This document shows positions 9,362-17,701 of a stretch of 41,072 nucleotides of DNA, one piece after another. Source of the DNA: Patescibacteria group bacterium (GTDB lineage Bacteria; Patescibacteriota; Microgenomatia; Levybacterales; UBA12049); NCBI GenBank assembly GCA_023484045.1, contig JAMDAA010000007.1, positions 1 to 41,072 on the forward strand. The letters are read 5' to 3'. Below the pieces are notes generated by a model, which worked only from the letters and a program-made list of their open reading frames with translations, had not been told where the DNA came from and ran no database searches. The position numbers and the translations under genes are program-made. Every line of letters starts with the position of its first letter. Positions within the stretch are counted from its first letter, which is position 1.

Positions 9362-10540
9362 TTATTTAGACAGAATTGAAATAACTTCTTTTTTTTCTTT
9401 TATTGTTAATTCCGGATTATTGCCAAAATAAAATCCCTGATCGTGAATAAATGATGCTATCGGACTTTTAGAAAATTTTTTGGATCCAAAATATTTTTTA
9501 AAAAATGGCTGCTCTACAATGCTTCCACCGACGATCGGACGAATCTCTAATTTATTCCGACATCTTTTAACTAGATTCTCCCGTATTTTTTTAGTTTTAC
9601 AAACAATCGGAAAAGAAAAATTTGAAATTAAATCTATATGATCATATGAAACCGGATAATACAAATCGTTTTTTTTATAAAGGCTGTTTGCAAAATAGTT
9701 AAAATTATCACTGCGTTTAGAAACTATTTTATCGAGATATTTTAATTGCATCCTACCGAGAAATCCGACAATCTCCGTCGGTCGCAAATTATATCCCAAA
9801 TCATAAAATATATATCTGGAATCAAACATCGAATTCACCTGAAATTTTTTCCTGATGTTAGACCGCATCATATAGGTCAAATTTCGATCCCATCCGTGCG
9901 CCCGTACTAAAGAGAGCATCACGGCGAGCTCTTCGTCGTCTGTACACACTGCCCCTCCCTCGATTGTCGACATATGATGACCGACATAAAACGAAAATGT
10001 GCTTGCGTACCCAAAATTACCCAATTTTTTTCCTTTATATACCGTACCGAGCGATTCACAAGTATCTTCAATAAGAATAATTTTATGCTTTACACAGGTA
10101 CTAATGATCTCATCTATGTTTCCGCAAAACCCAAGAAGATGCGTAATAAAAATTGCCTTAATCGGATATTGGCGCAACATTTCCGCAAATGATTTATTTG
10201 AAATATTAAGAGTACTCAGATCTACATCGATTGGAATTGGCGTTAAACCCAATTGAATCATCGGCATAACATTAGTCGACCATGTAATCGCGGAAAATCC
10301 GATCATATCGTTTTTTTTAACCTTTCCCATATTTATCAGCGCCTGAATAATTGCTAAATTAGCTGAACTTCCACTGTTAAGAAGAATGCAATATTTCCTT
10401 CCCTGCCATTTAGCGAAATCATTTTGAAAACGGATGCACTGTTCTCCAAAACTTAATTGACGCGCCCGCTTTAAGAATGAGTTAAGTTGAGAAATAGTCC
10501 TTTTTTCTTTATAAAATGTAGATTTTATTAACTTAATCAT
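9362..10540 (-). CDS. DegT/DnrJ/EryC1/StrS aminotransferase
   Basis: CILLNSGSSANLAIIQAL; IEDTCESLGTVYKGKKLGNFGYASTFSFYVGHHMSTIEGGAV; LGYNLRPTEIVGFLGRMQL. Confidence 0.93.
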   Translation of the reverse strand: MIKLIKSTFYKEKRTISQLNSFLKRARQLSFGEQCIRFQNDFAKWQGRKYCILLNSGSSANLAIIQALINMGKVKKNDMIGFSAITWSTNVMPMIQLGLTPIPIDVDLSTLNISNKSFAEMLRQYPIKAIFITHLLGFCGNIDEIISTCVKHKIILIEDTCESLGTVYKGKKLGNFGYASTFSFYVGHHMSTIEGGAVCTDDEELAVMLSLVRAHGWDRNLTYMMRSNIRKKFQVNSMFDSRYIFYDLGYNLRPTEIVGFLGRMQLKYLDKIVSKRSDNFNYFANSLYKKNDLYYPVSYDHIDLISNFSFPIVCKTKKIRENLVKRCRNKLEIRPIVGGSIVEQPFFKKYFGSKKFSKSPIASFIHDQGFYFGNNPELTIKEKKEVISILSK

Positions 10541-10668
10541 GACTACTTTCTAATATCAACAAATTTGATAACACTTATTACGATTTAAGTCAAATATCTT
10601 ATTTAATCACAGCCAAAAAAATACAACCCATCTTTTTTAAGGATATTTCTATATTAGACTAACAAAAA

Positions 10669-10761
10669 TTATCTTGCCTGATTTTGCTGACCATTTCCTC
10701 CCCTAGGAATAGGGTTTAATTGGATATTTTGCGCTCGTCTTCTACTACGAGAATTTTTCAT
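10669..10761 (-). CDS. Small Arg-rich hypothetical protein (30 aa)
   Basis: Reverse-strand ORF MKNSRSRRRAQNIQLNPIPRGGNGQQNQAR* with TATAAT/TAATAT 6-8 nt upstream of ATG, as at other genes here. Confidence 0.5.
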   Translation of the reverse strand: MKNSRSRRRAQNIQLNPIPRGGNGQQNQAR

Positions 10762-10845
10762 GGCCGTATATTATAGCAGAAACCTGAAAACCAGCTGAAA
10801 GATTCCAGTAAAATTTTTGGTATTTAAATTTAGTATAATGCAAGC

Positions 10846-11175
10846 ATGCTTCTGATTATTAAAAAAAGAGCGACTAAAAAAGATGTGCAAAAAATAGCCG
10901 AGGACTTTGAGGGTTACATTAAGGTTGTGGTCGATGTTGAAAAGGGGATTTTAACAGGCGGAGGAGAACGTCATTTTGATGGCGAACAAAAACTTCTTAG
11001 AGAAGGATCAAAACAAGAAAATCTTTGGGGCGGAGGATTTGATTTGGAGACAAAAGAAATTGATTATAATTCGATTATAAATTTGCGTCCGAATCAAAAT
11101 AATCCGAGTCGCGATATTTTGTCAGAGAGAATCAGAAAAAAGTTTGATAAAATAGTTAAAAAATTATTGTTATGA
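10846..11175 (+). CDS. DUF5674-like conserved hypothetical protein
   Basis: KVVVDVEKGILTGGGERHFDGEQKLLREGSKQENLWGGGFDLETKEIDYNSIINLRPNQNNPSRDI; family name recalled, not searched. Confidence 0.65.
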   Translation: MLLIIKKRATKKDVQKIAEDFEGYIKVVVDVEKGILTGGGERHFDGEQKLLREGSKQENLWGGGFDLETKEIDYNSIINLRPNQNNPSRDILSERIRKKFDKIVKKLLL

Positions 11176-11480
11176 ATAATAAAGATAAAATTATGGACAT
11201 CGCGATGAATTTAAACCGAATCGGCAACTGGGCGGCAGATGATTATAAATTGAAACAAAAAAGAATAATAATATTCCTCGCTCAAACTTCTGATTATTTA
11301 AAATCTTTAAAGCAGTCTATCTTTTCTGATAATTTTAAAAAAACTTTTAATCATTTTATAAATGATTACAGGCAACTCGAAAAAGAAGGAAAACAAGGAC
11401 CCAAAGATGAATTGGCGTGGGCAGAAAAAATGATGACTTGGGGAAATATCCTCACCCATCGCGCAAAACTTCTAAAATAA
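11172..11480 (+). CDS. Hypothetical protein (102 aa), start overlaps the upstream stop
   Basis: ORF translationally coupled to the preceding gene; mostly helical sequence. Confidence 0.65.
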   Translation: MNNKDKIMDIAMNLNRIGNWAADDYKLKQKRIIIFLAQTSDYLKSLKQSIFSDNFKKTFNHFINDYRQLEKEGKQGPKDELAWAEKMMTWGNILTHRAKLLK

Positions 11481-11538
11481 TCTTAATTCTGCCAGTGGCA
11501 TTTTTTTGAAATACTAGTCAAATAGGGGACTATATTGC

Positions 11539-13320
11539 TTATTTATACCCTTGCGCTTGTATATTGAATAGTTCAGCATATAATCCCTTTGCTTTCATTA
11601 ATTTTTCATGATTTCCTTCTTCAATAATATGACCATCGTCGATTACAAAAATTCTGTCTGCATTACGGACCGTTGAAAAACGATGAGAGATTATAATTAC
11701 CGTTTTGTCTTTTTGAAGAGATTGCACTTTTTGGAAAATTTCATATTCAGCCTTAGCATCTATCGCACTTGTCGGTTCATCAAGAATGAGTATTGGTGCA
11801 TTACGGAAAAATGCTCTTGCTAATGCTAACTTTTGCCATTGTCCACCCGATAAATCAATTCCTTTCTCGAACATTTTACCCACAACTTGGTCATATTTAT
11901 CTGGTAAAGTGTCCAAATATTTATCCGCTCCAGATTTCTCGATTGCTTCTTTTAAAAGTTCTTCTTCCTGCTTCTTTGTTAAATCCCCGAAATAAACATT
12001 TTCTTTAAAGGTAAATTGATACTTAATAAAATCTTGAAATAACGCTCCAATATGCTTATGCCATTCATCAAGGTCTACATCTTTTATATTGACCCCATTA
12101 ATCAATATTTCGCCTTCAGTAACATCGTAGAAACGGAGCAGTAATTTTATTAAAGTCGTTTTACCGGCTCCATTTTCTCCTACTAAGGCAACTTTCTCAC
12201 CACTTTGAATAGTTAAGTTGAAGTTTTTTAAAATTTCTCTATCAGTGCCAGGATATTTAAAGGCTACATCTTTGAATTCTATAATTGGGGGTCCTGGTTT
12301 GTTTGGAATAGCCACCGATTTAGAAGGTGAAGTAATGACTTTTTTTGTATCCAAGAAGTCAAAAAATTTATCAAGATATTTATTACGAGCTGCAATGCTG
12401 GAATAGTGATTTAGAATTTCTTCAGCGCTGAATGTAAGAGCTAAAGATTGTTGAAAAACAAGAGTAAATTGACCAATTTGCAAAGTCCCCTGTAGCACTT
12501 TCGATATGTTCAAGTATTGTGTATAAGCAAAAACACCAAACTGTAAAATTCTGGCTAATAAGATTTTTATTATCCACGGATCATTAGCTTTTGCGAATTC
12601 TGAATAGTAAGATTTTTGTTCCTTCTTTATTTTGCTTAGCAAAACTGGTCCGGTTTGAAAGATTATCGCTTCTTTGGATGTTGAGTCTGAGGATAATAAG
12701 TTTTTTATATACTGGGTGACTCTCGTAACCATCGATTTCTTCTCCACATAAAACGGCCAAGTCTTTTTTCTGAATCTATCCGATACTATGTATGATGGAA
12801 TCGTTGCGATAATAATTAATGGAGCAAAGAGCGGGAAAGTTACCGATACAACAATTGCTGCGGTTATGAATTTGAAAACTGCATCAATAAGACCAGTAAA
12901 CCTTAATAAGTGCATTTGTAAAGTTCCTTTTACTCCTTCAAGTTGAGCTATAAGACTTTGAAACTCCGGTTTTTCAAATGTGGCTGGGTCTAGTTCGGTA
13001 AGCTTCTTACTTACTTGAAGGTCAATAAAACCCTCCTGTTGAGTTTGTAAAAATGCTTCTCTAACGTCAAGAAAACTTTTTAAACCTAGCTTTACGAGTG
13101 AGGCCAACAAATAAATAGTTACAATCCACCCTATATCTAAGAAGGTTAAGTTTTTTACTTGCCCCAATAAGTCGAGAAGCTTTGCTAAAAGGAGAACTTG
13201 AATAAGAGGATAGAGAGTGCTTTCGTACAAGTTACTGAAAATAGCTAAAATCGAATAAAATCCGTTAGCTTGCCATGCTAGATTCAATGCTTTGAATCCA
13301 TAACTTAGAGTTTTTCTCAT
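11539..13320 (-). CDS. ABC transporter, permease-ATPase half-transporter
   Basis: Walker A GENGAGKTTLIKLL, signature LSGGQWQKLALARAF, Walker B ILILDEPTSAID, preceded by a TM domain. Confidence 0.95.
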   Translation of the reverse strand: MRKTLSYGFKALNLAWQANGFYSILAIFSNLYESTLYPLIQVLLLAKLLDLLGQVKNLTFLDIGWIVTIYLLASLVKLGLKSFLDVREAFLQTQQEGFIDLQVSKKLTELDPATFEKPEFQSLIAQLEGVKGTLQMHLLRFTGLIDAVFKFITAAIVVSVTFPLFAPLIIIATIPSYIVSDRFRKKTWPFYVEKKSMVTRVTQYIKNLLSSDSTSKEAIIFQTGPVLLSKIKKEQKSYYSEFAKANDPWIIKILLARILQFGVFAYTQYLNISKVLQGTLQIGQFTLVFQQSLALTFSAEEILNHYSSIAARNKYLDKFFDFLDTKKVITSPSKSVAIPNKPGPPIIEFKDVAFKYPGTDREILKNFNLTIQSGEKVALVGENGAGKTTLIKLLLRFYDVTEGEILINGVNIKDVDLDEWHKHIGALFQDFIKYQFTFKENVYFGDLTKKQEEELLKEAIEKSGADKYLDTLPDKYDQVVGKMFEKGIDLSGGQWQKLALARAFFRNAPILILDEPTSAIDAKAEYEIFQKVQSLQKDKTVIIISHRFSTVRNADRIFVIDDGHIIEEGNHEKLMKAKGLYAELFNIQAQGYK

Positions 13321-13426
13321 AACACCAGTATACCAATTAATTTTCTTCTATAACATTAAAAAGATACCTCAGCAAAACTATCAAGCCCTTATTTTAAATT
13401 TAAACACTTAGTAATATAATTGTTTT

Positions 13427-13888
13427 ATGGAAGAAGCTGTTGCCGAGGTGGAAAAGAAAAATCCCGAAACTCCAGCACAACGCTTAGAACAATTTAAGAA
13501 AAGGGGATTCCTGTTTCATGGTTCGAGTAATAATTCTATAGATACTCTTGAACCAAAAAGCACATATGACCCTAAAACTCCCCGAAATACAGATACTGCT
13601 GTTTTCGCAACAGACAATATCGCATGGACTACAATTTTTGGAATTTATGGAGGGCACACTGAATGGTCTACTGATGTTGAAAATGGTATAGTTACTGCAA
13701 AAATTCCGATTAAAGATAGGGAATTAATCGAAAAAACCACAGGAACAGTTTATGTTTTACCAAAAGAACCATTTGACGAACAACATGGAGAACAATACAA
13801 AAGCCATAAGCCAGTAAAACCGACGGAAAAAGTGAGTGTTACTTTAAATGATTTTTATGAGTTAGGTGGTAGAATAGAATGGACATAG
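13427..13888 (+). CDS. Hypothetical protein, possible ADP-ribosyltransferase-like fold
   Basis: LFHGSSNNSIDTLEPKSTYD...TAVFATDNIAWTTIFGIYGG; HGS(S)...VFAT layout only. Confidence 0.55.
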   Translation: MEEAVAEVEKKNPETPAQRLEQFKKRGFLFHGSSNNSIDTLEPKSTYDPKTPRNTDTAVFATDNIAWTTIFGIYGGHTEWSTDVENGIVTAKIPIKDRELIEKTTGTVYVLPKEPFDEQHGEQYKSHKPVKPTEKVSVTLNDFYELGGRIEWT

Positions 13889-13895
13889 TTTAGAA

Positions 13896-16613
13896 TTAAT
13901 TTGGATAATGACACTTCTTGTACTTCTTTCCACTTCCACACCAACACGGGTCATTGCGGCCGAGTTTGTGTTTTTGACCGGATTGATCATTTATTGATGA
14001 TCTATTGTTCACAACCGGCTTTTGTTTTTGCGGTTGATCATCCGACTCGCCCGCGGCTTTTGTAATAACATTCTTTGGAGCTTCAACATGCGGCGCTTGT
14101 TGGACTTGAATTTTGTAAATTCTATGGACTATTTCGTCGTCGATCGTACTAATTAATTGATCAAACATTTTAAATGCTTCATTTTTATATTCAACAAGCG
14201 GATCACGCTGACCATATCCCCGAAGACCAATTCCCTGTCGCAAATTTTCGATCGCGTCCAAATGGTCTGTCCACAAATTATCTATAACCGACAACATCAC
14301 AAACCGTTCAACCTCCCGCATTACTTCTTTTCCTAATTGTTCTTCGCGTTTTTCATAAATATCTTTTGCGATAGTCGTTAAAAATCCGATTCTACCTTCG
14401 ATACTCGACGTTTGTTCCATTTGTTTTGTGAGTTGAATTTGAGAATTTTGGTCAAAAGGAATAATTGTCGAGAATTCTTCTACGATCTTTTCTGGCAATG
14501 GTTCCTGGTTTTCTTGGATCGATTCCGCACTTTGAATATTAACTATGTTTGCGATCGAACCAGAAGCTTTTTCTAATATCTCATTTTTTAATACTGGATC
14601 TTTTTCATTTTCCCCGGCTTCGAGAATTTCTCTTCTATTTTTGTAAATAATTTCCCTTTGTTTGTTTAAAACATCATCGTATTCAACTAAATGTTTTCTG
14701 ATATCAAAATTAAATCCTTCGACTTTAACTTGGGCCTGTTCGATTGCGCGTGAAACAATTGGATGTTGCAAAGGTACGTCCTCGGGCATATTAAACCGCG
14801 TCATAAGCCCTGCGATTTTATCTCCGCCAAAAAGCCGCATAATCTCGTCGTCGAGTCCCACAAAAAATCGCGACTTTCCAGGATCTCCTTGTCTTCCCGA
14901 CCTTCCCCTAAGCTGGTTATCGATCCGCCGCGATTCATGACGCTCTGTTCCGATAACGTAAAGCCCACCAAGACTTTTTACTTCATTGTGTTTTTTCTCC
15001 CATTTCTTCCATTCCTCTGTTTCCCGTTTTTCTGTTCCGTCTTCAGATTTAGGACTGTCCCCACCTAAAATAATATCGACACCGCGTCCAGCCATGTTTG
15101 TCGCAACGGTTACGGCCCCTTTCTTTCCCGCCGCAGCGATAATCTCTGCCTCCCGAAGATGATTTTTAGCATTTAAAACTTCGTGTTTTATTCCGCGTCG
15201 TCTTAAAAGCTCAGAAATTATTTCATTTTTATTGATCGACGTAGTTCCGATTAACACAGGCTGGCCTTTTTTATACGCTTCTTCTATGTCGGAAGCAACA
15301 GCCGAAAGTTTCGCCCGCCCGGTTTTATAAATCGCATCCGATTCATCCTTTCTTATCATCGTCTTATTTGTCGGAATAACAACAACGTCGAGTTTATAAA
15401 TTTTATGGAATTCTTCTGCTTCTGTAACCGCAGTTCCGGTCATTCCCGCCAACTTTTCGTACATGCGGAAATAATTTTGCAGCGAAACTGTCGCCAAAGT
15501 TTTTGACTCGCGCTGAATCGTAACTCCTTCTTTTGCTTCGATCGCCTGATGAAGACCTTCGGAAAGTCTTCGCCCCTCCATAAGTCTTCCCGTAAATTCA
15601 TCCACTAAAATAACCTGATCGTCTTTAACGATATAATCTTTTTCTTTTGTGAACAAGGTCATCGCCTTAAGCGATGCCTCCAAATGATAGACTGTGTCAA
15701 AATCTTTTTCGTAAATGTTTTGGATCCCGTACATTTTTTCGATTTTTAAAATTCCGTGTTCTGTTAAATGCGCTGTTCTTAATTTTTCGTCGATTTTATA
15801 ATCAATATCCGGAGTAAGTTTTCTGACCAAATTTGCGTATTCAACATATTTTTGCGTCGGCTCTTCTTCCGGCGCAGAAATTATATGCGGAGTTCTTGCT
15901 TCATCGATTAACACCGAATCAACCTCATCGACGATCGCGTAATAAAACCCGCGCTGAACAACTTGAGAAATATTAGGCGCCATATTATCACGAAGGTAGT
16001 CAAAACCGAATTCCGAATTTATTCCGTAAACAATATCTGCTTTATACGCTTCTTTCCGCGTAATCGGTCTTAAATGCAAAAGCCTAAAATCCCAAGCGCT
16101 TTTTTCTTTATGATTCGGGTCGAATAAAAACGATTGCTCACTGATAATCGAAGAAACCGAAACACCGAGTAAATTAAAAACCTGTCCCATCCAACCAGCA
16201 TCCCTTCTTGCCAAATAATCATTGACAGTAACCAGGTGGACACTTTTTCCGGTTAAACTGTTTAAGTAAAGTGCGGGGACAGCAGATAAAGTTTTTCCTT
16301 CTCCAGTTTTTTGCTCGACGATTTTTCCGTTCGCCAATGTTATACCAGCCATTAATTGAACGTCAAAATGGCGTTGACCTATTGTTCTTCTTGCGGCTTC
16401 GCGAGCAAGGGCGAATGCCTCGGGCAAAATTAAATCCAAAGATTCCCCGTTTTTTATCCTTTCTTTAAGCTCTAAGGTTTTTTTCGAAAAATCTTTGTCT
16501 TTAAATTTTTTTATTTTTTCCTCAAAAGAATTTATTTCCAGAACAATCGGCTTAAGTTTTTGAATCTCTTTTTCATTAGAATCAAAAAACTTACTTATAA
16601 AGGGGAATTTCAT
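13896..16613 (-). CDS. secA: Preprotein translocase subunit SecA
   Basis: MAGITLANGKIVEQKTGEGKTLSAVPALYLNSL; VDEVDSVLIDEARTP; C-terminal zinc motif GRNDPCWCGSGKKYKKCH. Confidence 0.98.
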   Translation of the reverse strand: MKFPFISKFFDSNEKEIQKLKPIVLEINSFEEKIKKFKDKDFSKKTLELKERIKNGESLDLILPEAFALAREAARRTIGQRHFDVQLMAGITLANGKIVEQKTGEGKTLSAVPALYLNSLTGKSVHLVTVNDYLARRDAGWMGQVFNLLGVSVSSIISEQSFLFDPNHKEKSAWDFRLLHLRPITRKEAYKADIVYGINSEFGFDYLRDNMAPNISQVVQRGFYYAIVDEVDSVLIDEARTPHIISAPEEEPTQKYVEYANLVRKLTPDIDYKIDEKLRTAHLTEHGILKIEKMYGIQNIYEKDFDTVYHLEASLKAMTLFTKEKDYIVKDDQVILVDEFTGRLMEGRRLSEGLHQAIEAKEGVTIQRESKTLATVSLQNYFRMYEKLAGMTGTAVTEAEEFHKIYKLDVVVIPTNKTMIRKDESDAIYKTGRAKLSAVASDIEEAYKKGQPVLIGTTSINKNEIISELLRRRGIKHEVLNAKNHLREAEIIAAAGKKGAVTVATNMAGRGVDIILGGDSPKSEDGTEKRETEEWKKWEKKHNEVKSLGGLYVIGTERHESRRIDNQLRGRSGRQGDPGKSRFFVGLDDEIMRLFGGDKIAGLMTRFNMPEDVPLQHPIVSRAIEQAQVKVEGFNFDIRKHLVEYDDVLNKQREIIYKNRREILEAGENEKDPVLKNEILEKASGSIANIVNIQSAESIQENQEPLPEKIVEEFSTIIPFDQNSQIQLTKQMEQTSSIEGRIGFLTTIAKDIYEKREEQLGKEVMREVERFVMLSVIDNLWTDHLDAIENLRQGIGLRGYGQRDPLVEYKNEAFKMFDQLISTIDDEIVHRIYKIQVQQAPHVEAPKNVITKAAGESDDQPQKQKPVVNNRSSINDQSGQKHKLGRNDPCWCGSGKKYKKCHYPN

Positions 16614-16646
16614 CCCTTAATTTTACCATAATTCTCTCTTTAAAAA

Positions 16647-16676
16647 AATCCCGCACCATAATATTGGTGCGGGATT
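16647..16676 (-). terminator. Intrinsic terminator between the MAKKKKKKKR ORF and secA
   Basis: Reverse strand AATCCCGCACC-AATATTAT-GGTGCGGGATTTTTTT. Confidence 0.9.
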
Positions 16677-16714
16677 ACCAACTGATCAATTGGTAAGCTT
16701 TACGCTTTACCAAC

Positions 16715-16747
16715 CTATCTCTTCTTCTTCTTTTTTTTCTTTGCCAT
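16715..16747 (-). CDS. Decapeptide mini-ORF MAKKKKKKKR
   Basis: ATG GCA AAG AAA AAA AAG AAG AAG AAG AGA TAG, preceded by AAAGGGGGTGATC Shine-Dalgarno; terminator follows. Confidence 0.6.
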   Translation of the reverse strand: MAKKKKKKKR

Positions 16748-17066
16748 TTTGACGATCACCCCCTTTTTCTTTAACCAAGCCCTCGGCAGCGGAGGAATCC
16801 CCGAACAGCAAAAGGCAGTTTCTTAATAAGAAATAATTTCTTTATTAAGCAGGCAGGTTAATTAAATTAATCGTGAAATATTTTTATTGATTTGTCAAGA
16901 TTTTTTCATTGCTTCAAAGTAATATATTTAGATTGACAATACAATAAAAATCATAAACATATTTTTTTATTTTTTAATTGCATTTTGAGGCTAAAATTTT
17001 ATAAAAATCCGAAGCTAAAATTTAAAAATTTTTGATATTTTTTAAATAAAAGAATAAAATAATGTC

Positions 17067-17681
17067 ATGGATTTATTAAAGAAAGAAGAAGAATTGCAAA
17101 AAGGGGCAAGAAAGGTTCTGGAAAAATTAGATTTAATAGAATTATTGTCTAAGCATGGAAAGCCAAAAATTGTAGGAAGTGTTGCGTTTAGACTAATGAC
17201 TTGGAAGGACATAGACATAGTGGTCATAGTTGATAAACTTAATAAGCAAAACATAGCCGAAATATCTGCGATTTTAATAAAGAAATCTTCCAGAAGAATC
17301 GATTTTACAGTTACTGACAACAGAAAAGAAGATGGTTTAGGAAAAATACCTAGAGGAATATATTTAGGATTGAAATATTTTGGCGATGATATAAAGGATG
17401 TTTCACGATATGAAGCCGTTAAAGACATTGTTTGGAAAATCGACATTCACTTTGTATTAAAAGACTCGTCTAGAAGCATAGCAACAATAGAAAAAATAAA
17501 ATCTCAATTAACAGAAGAAAAAAGATTAATAATACTACAAATAAAAGAAGCGCTAATAAAAAATAAGAAATATAAGATTGAGATTTTTAGCATAGACGTT
17601 TACAAAGCAGTTTTGGAAAAAGGAGTTAAAAATCTAGAAGAATTTAAGGAATATTTAAAAAGTGTCGGAAAAAATCTTTAA
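17067..17681 (+). CDS. Nucleotidyltransferase-fold hypothetical protein
   Basis: VGSVAFRLMTWKDIDIVV resembles the GS-x-DxD motif of polymerase-beta-like NTases. Confidence 0.6.
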   Translation: MDLLKKEEELQKGARKVLEKLDLIELLSKHGKPKIVGSVAFRLMTWKDIDIVVIVDKLNKQNIAEISAILIKKSSRRIDFTVTDNRKEDGLGKIPRGIYLGLKYFGDDIKDVSRYEAVKDIVWKIDIHFVLKDSSRSIATIEKIKSQLTEEKRLIILQIKEALIKNKKYKIEIFSIDVYKAVLEKGVKNLEEFKEYLKSVGKNL

Positions 17682-17701
17682 GTTATTTAAAAAATTGTAA
17701 A

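Noticed and set aside
14662-15068. + strand ORFs inside secA (and similar shadow ORFs inside lysS, recA, tsaD, rmuC, VanW and others in the track)
   Set aside because: Antisense/out-of-frame shadows of strongly recognised proteins, with no plausible independent motifs.
16647-16747. SecM-like leader-peptide attenuation of secA by the MAKKKKKKKR ORF
   Set aside because: secA has its own -10 (TAAAAT-N6-ATG) downstream of a strong terminator, so direct transcriptional coupling is not required. Kept only as an autonomous-unit hypothesis.
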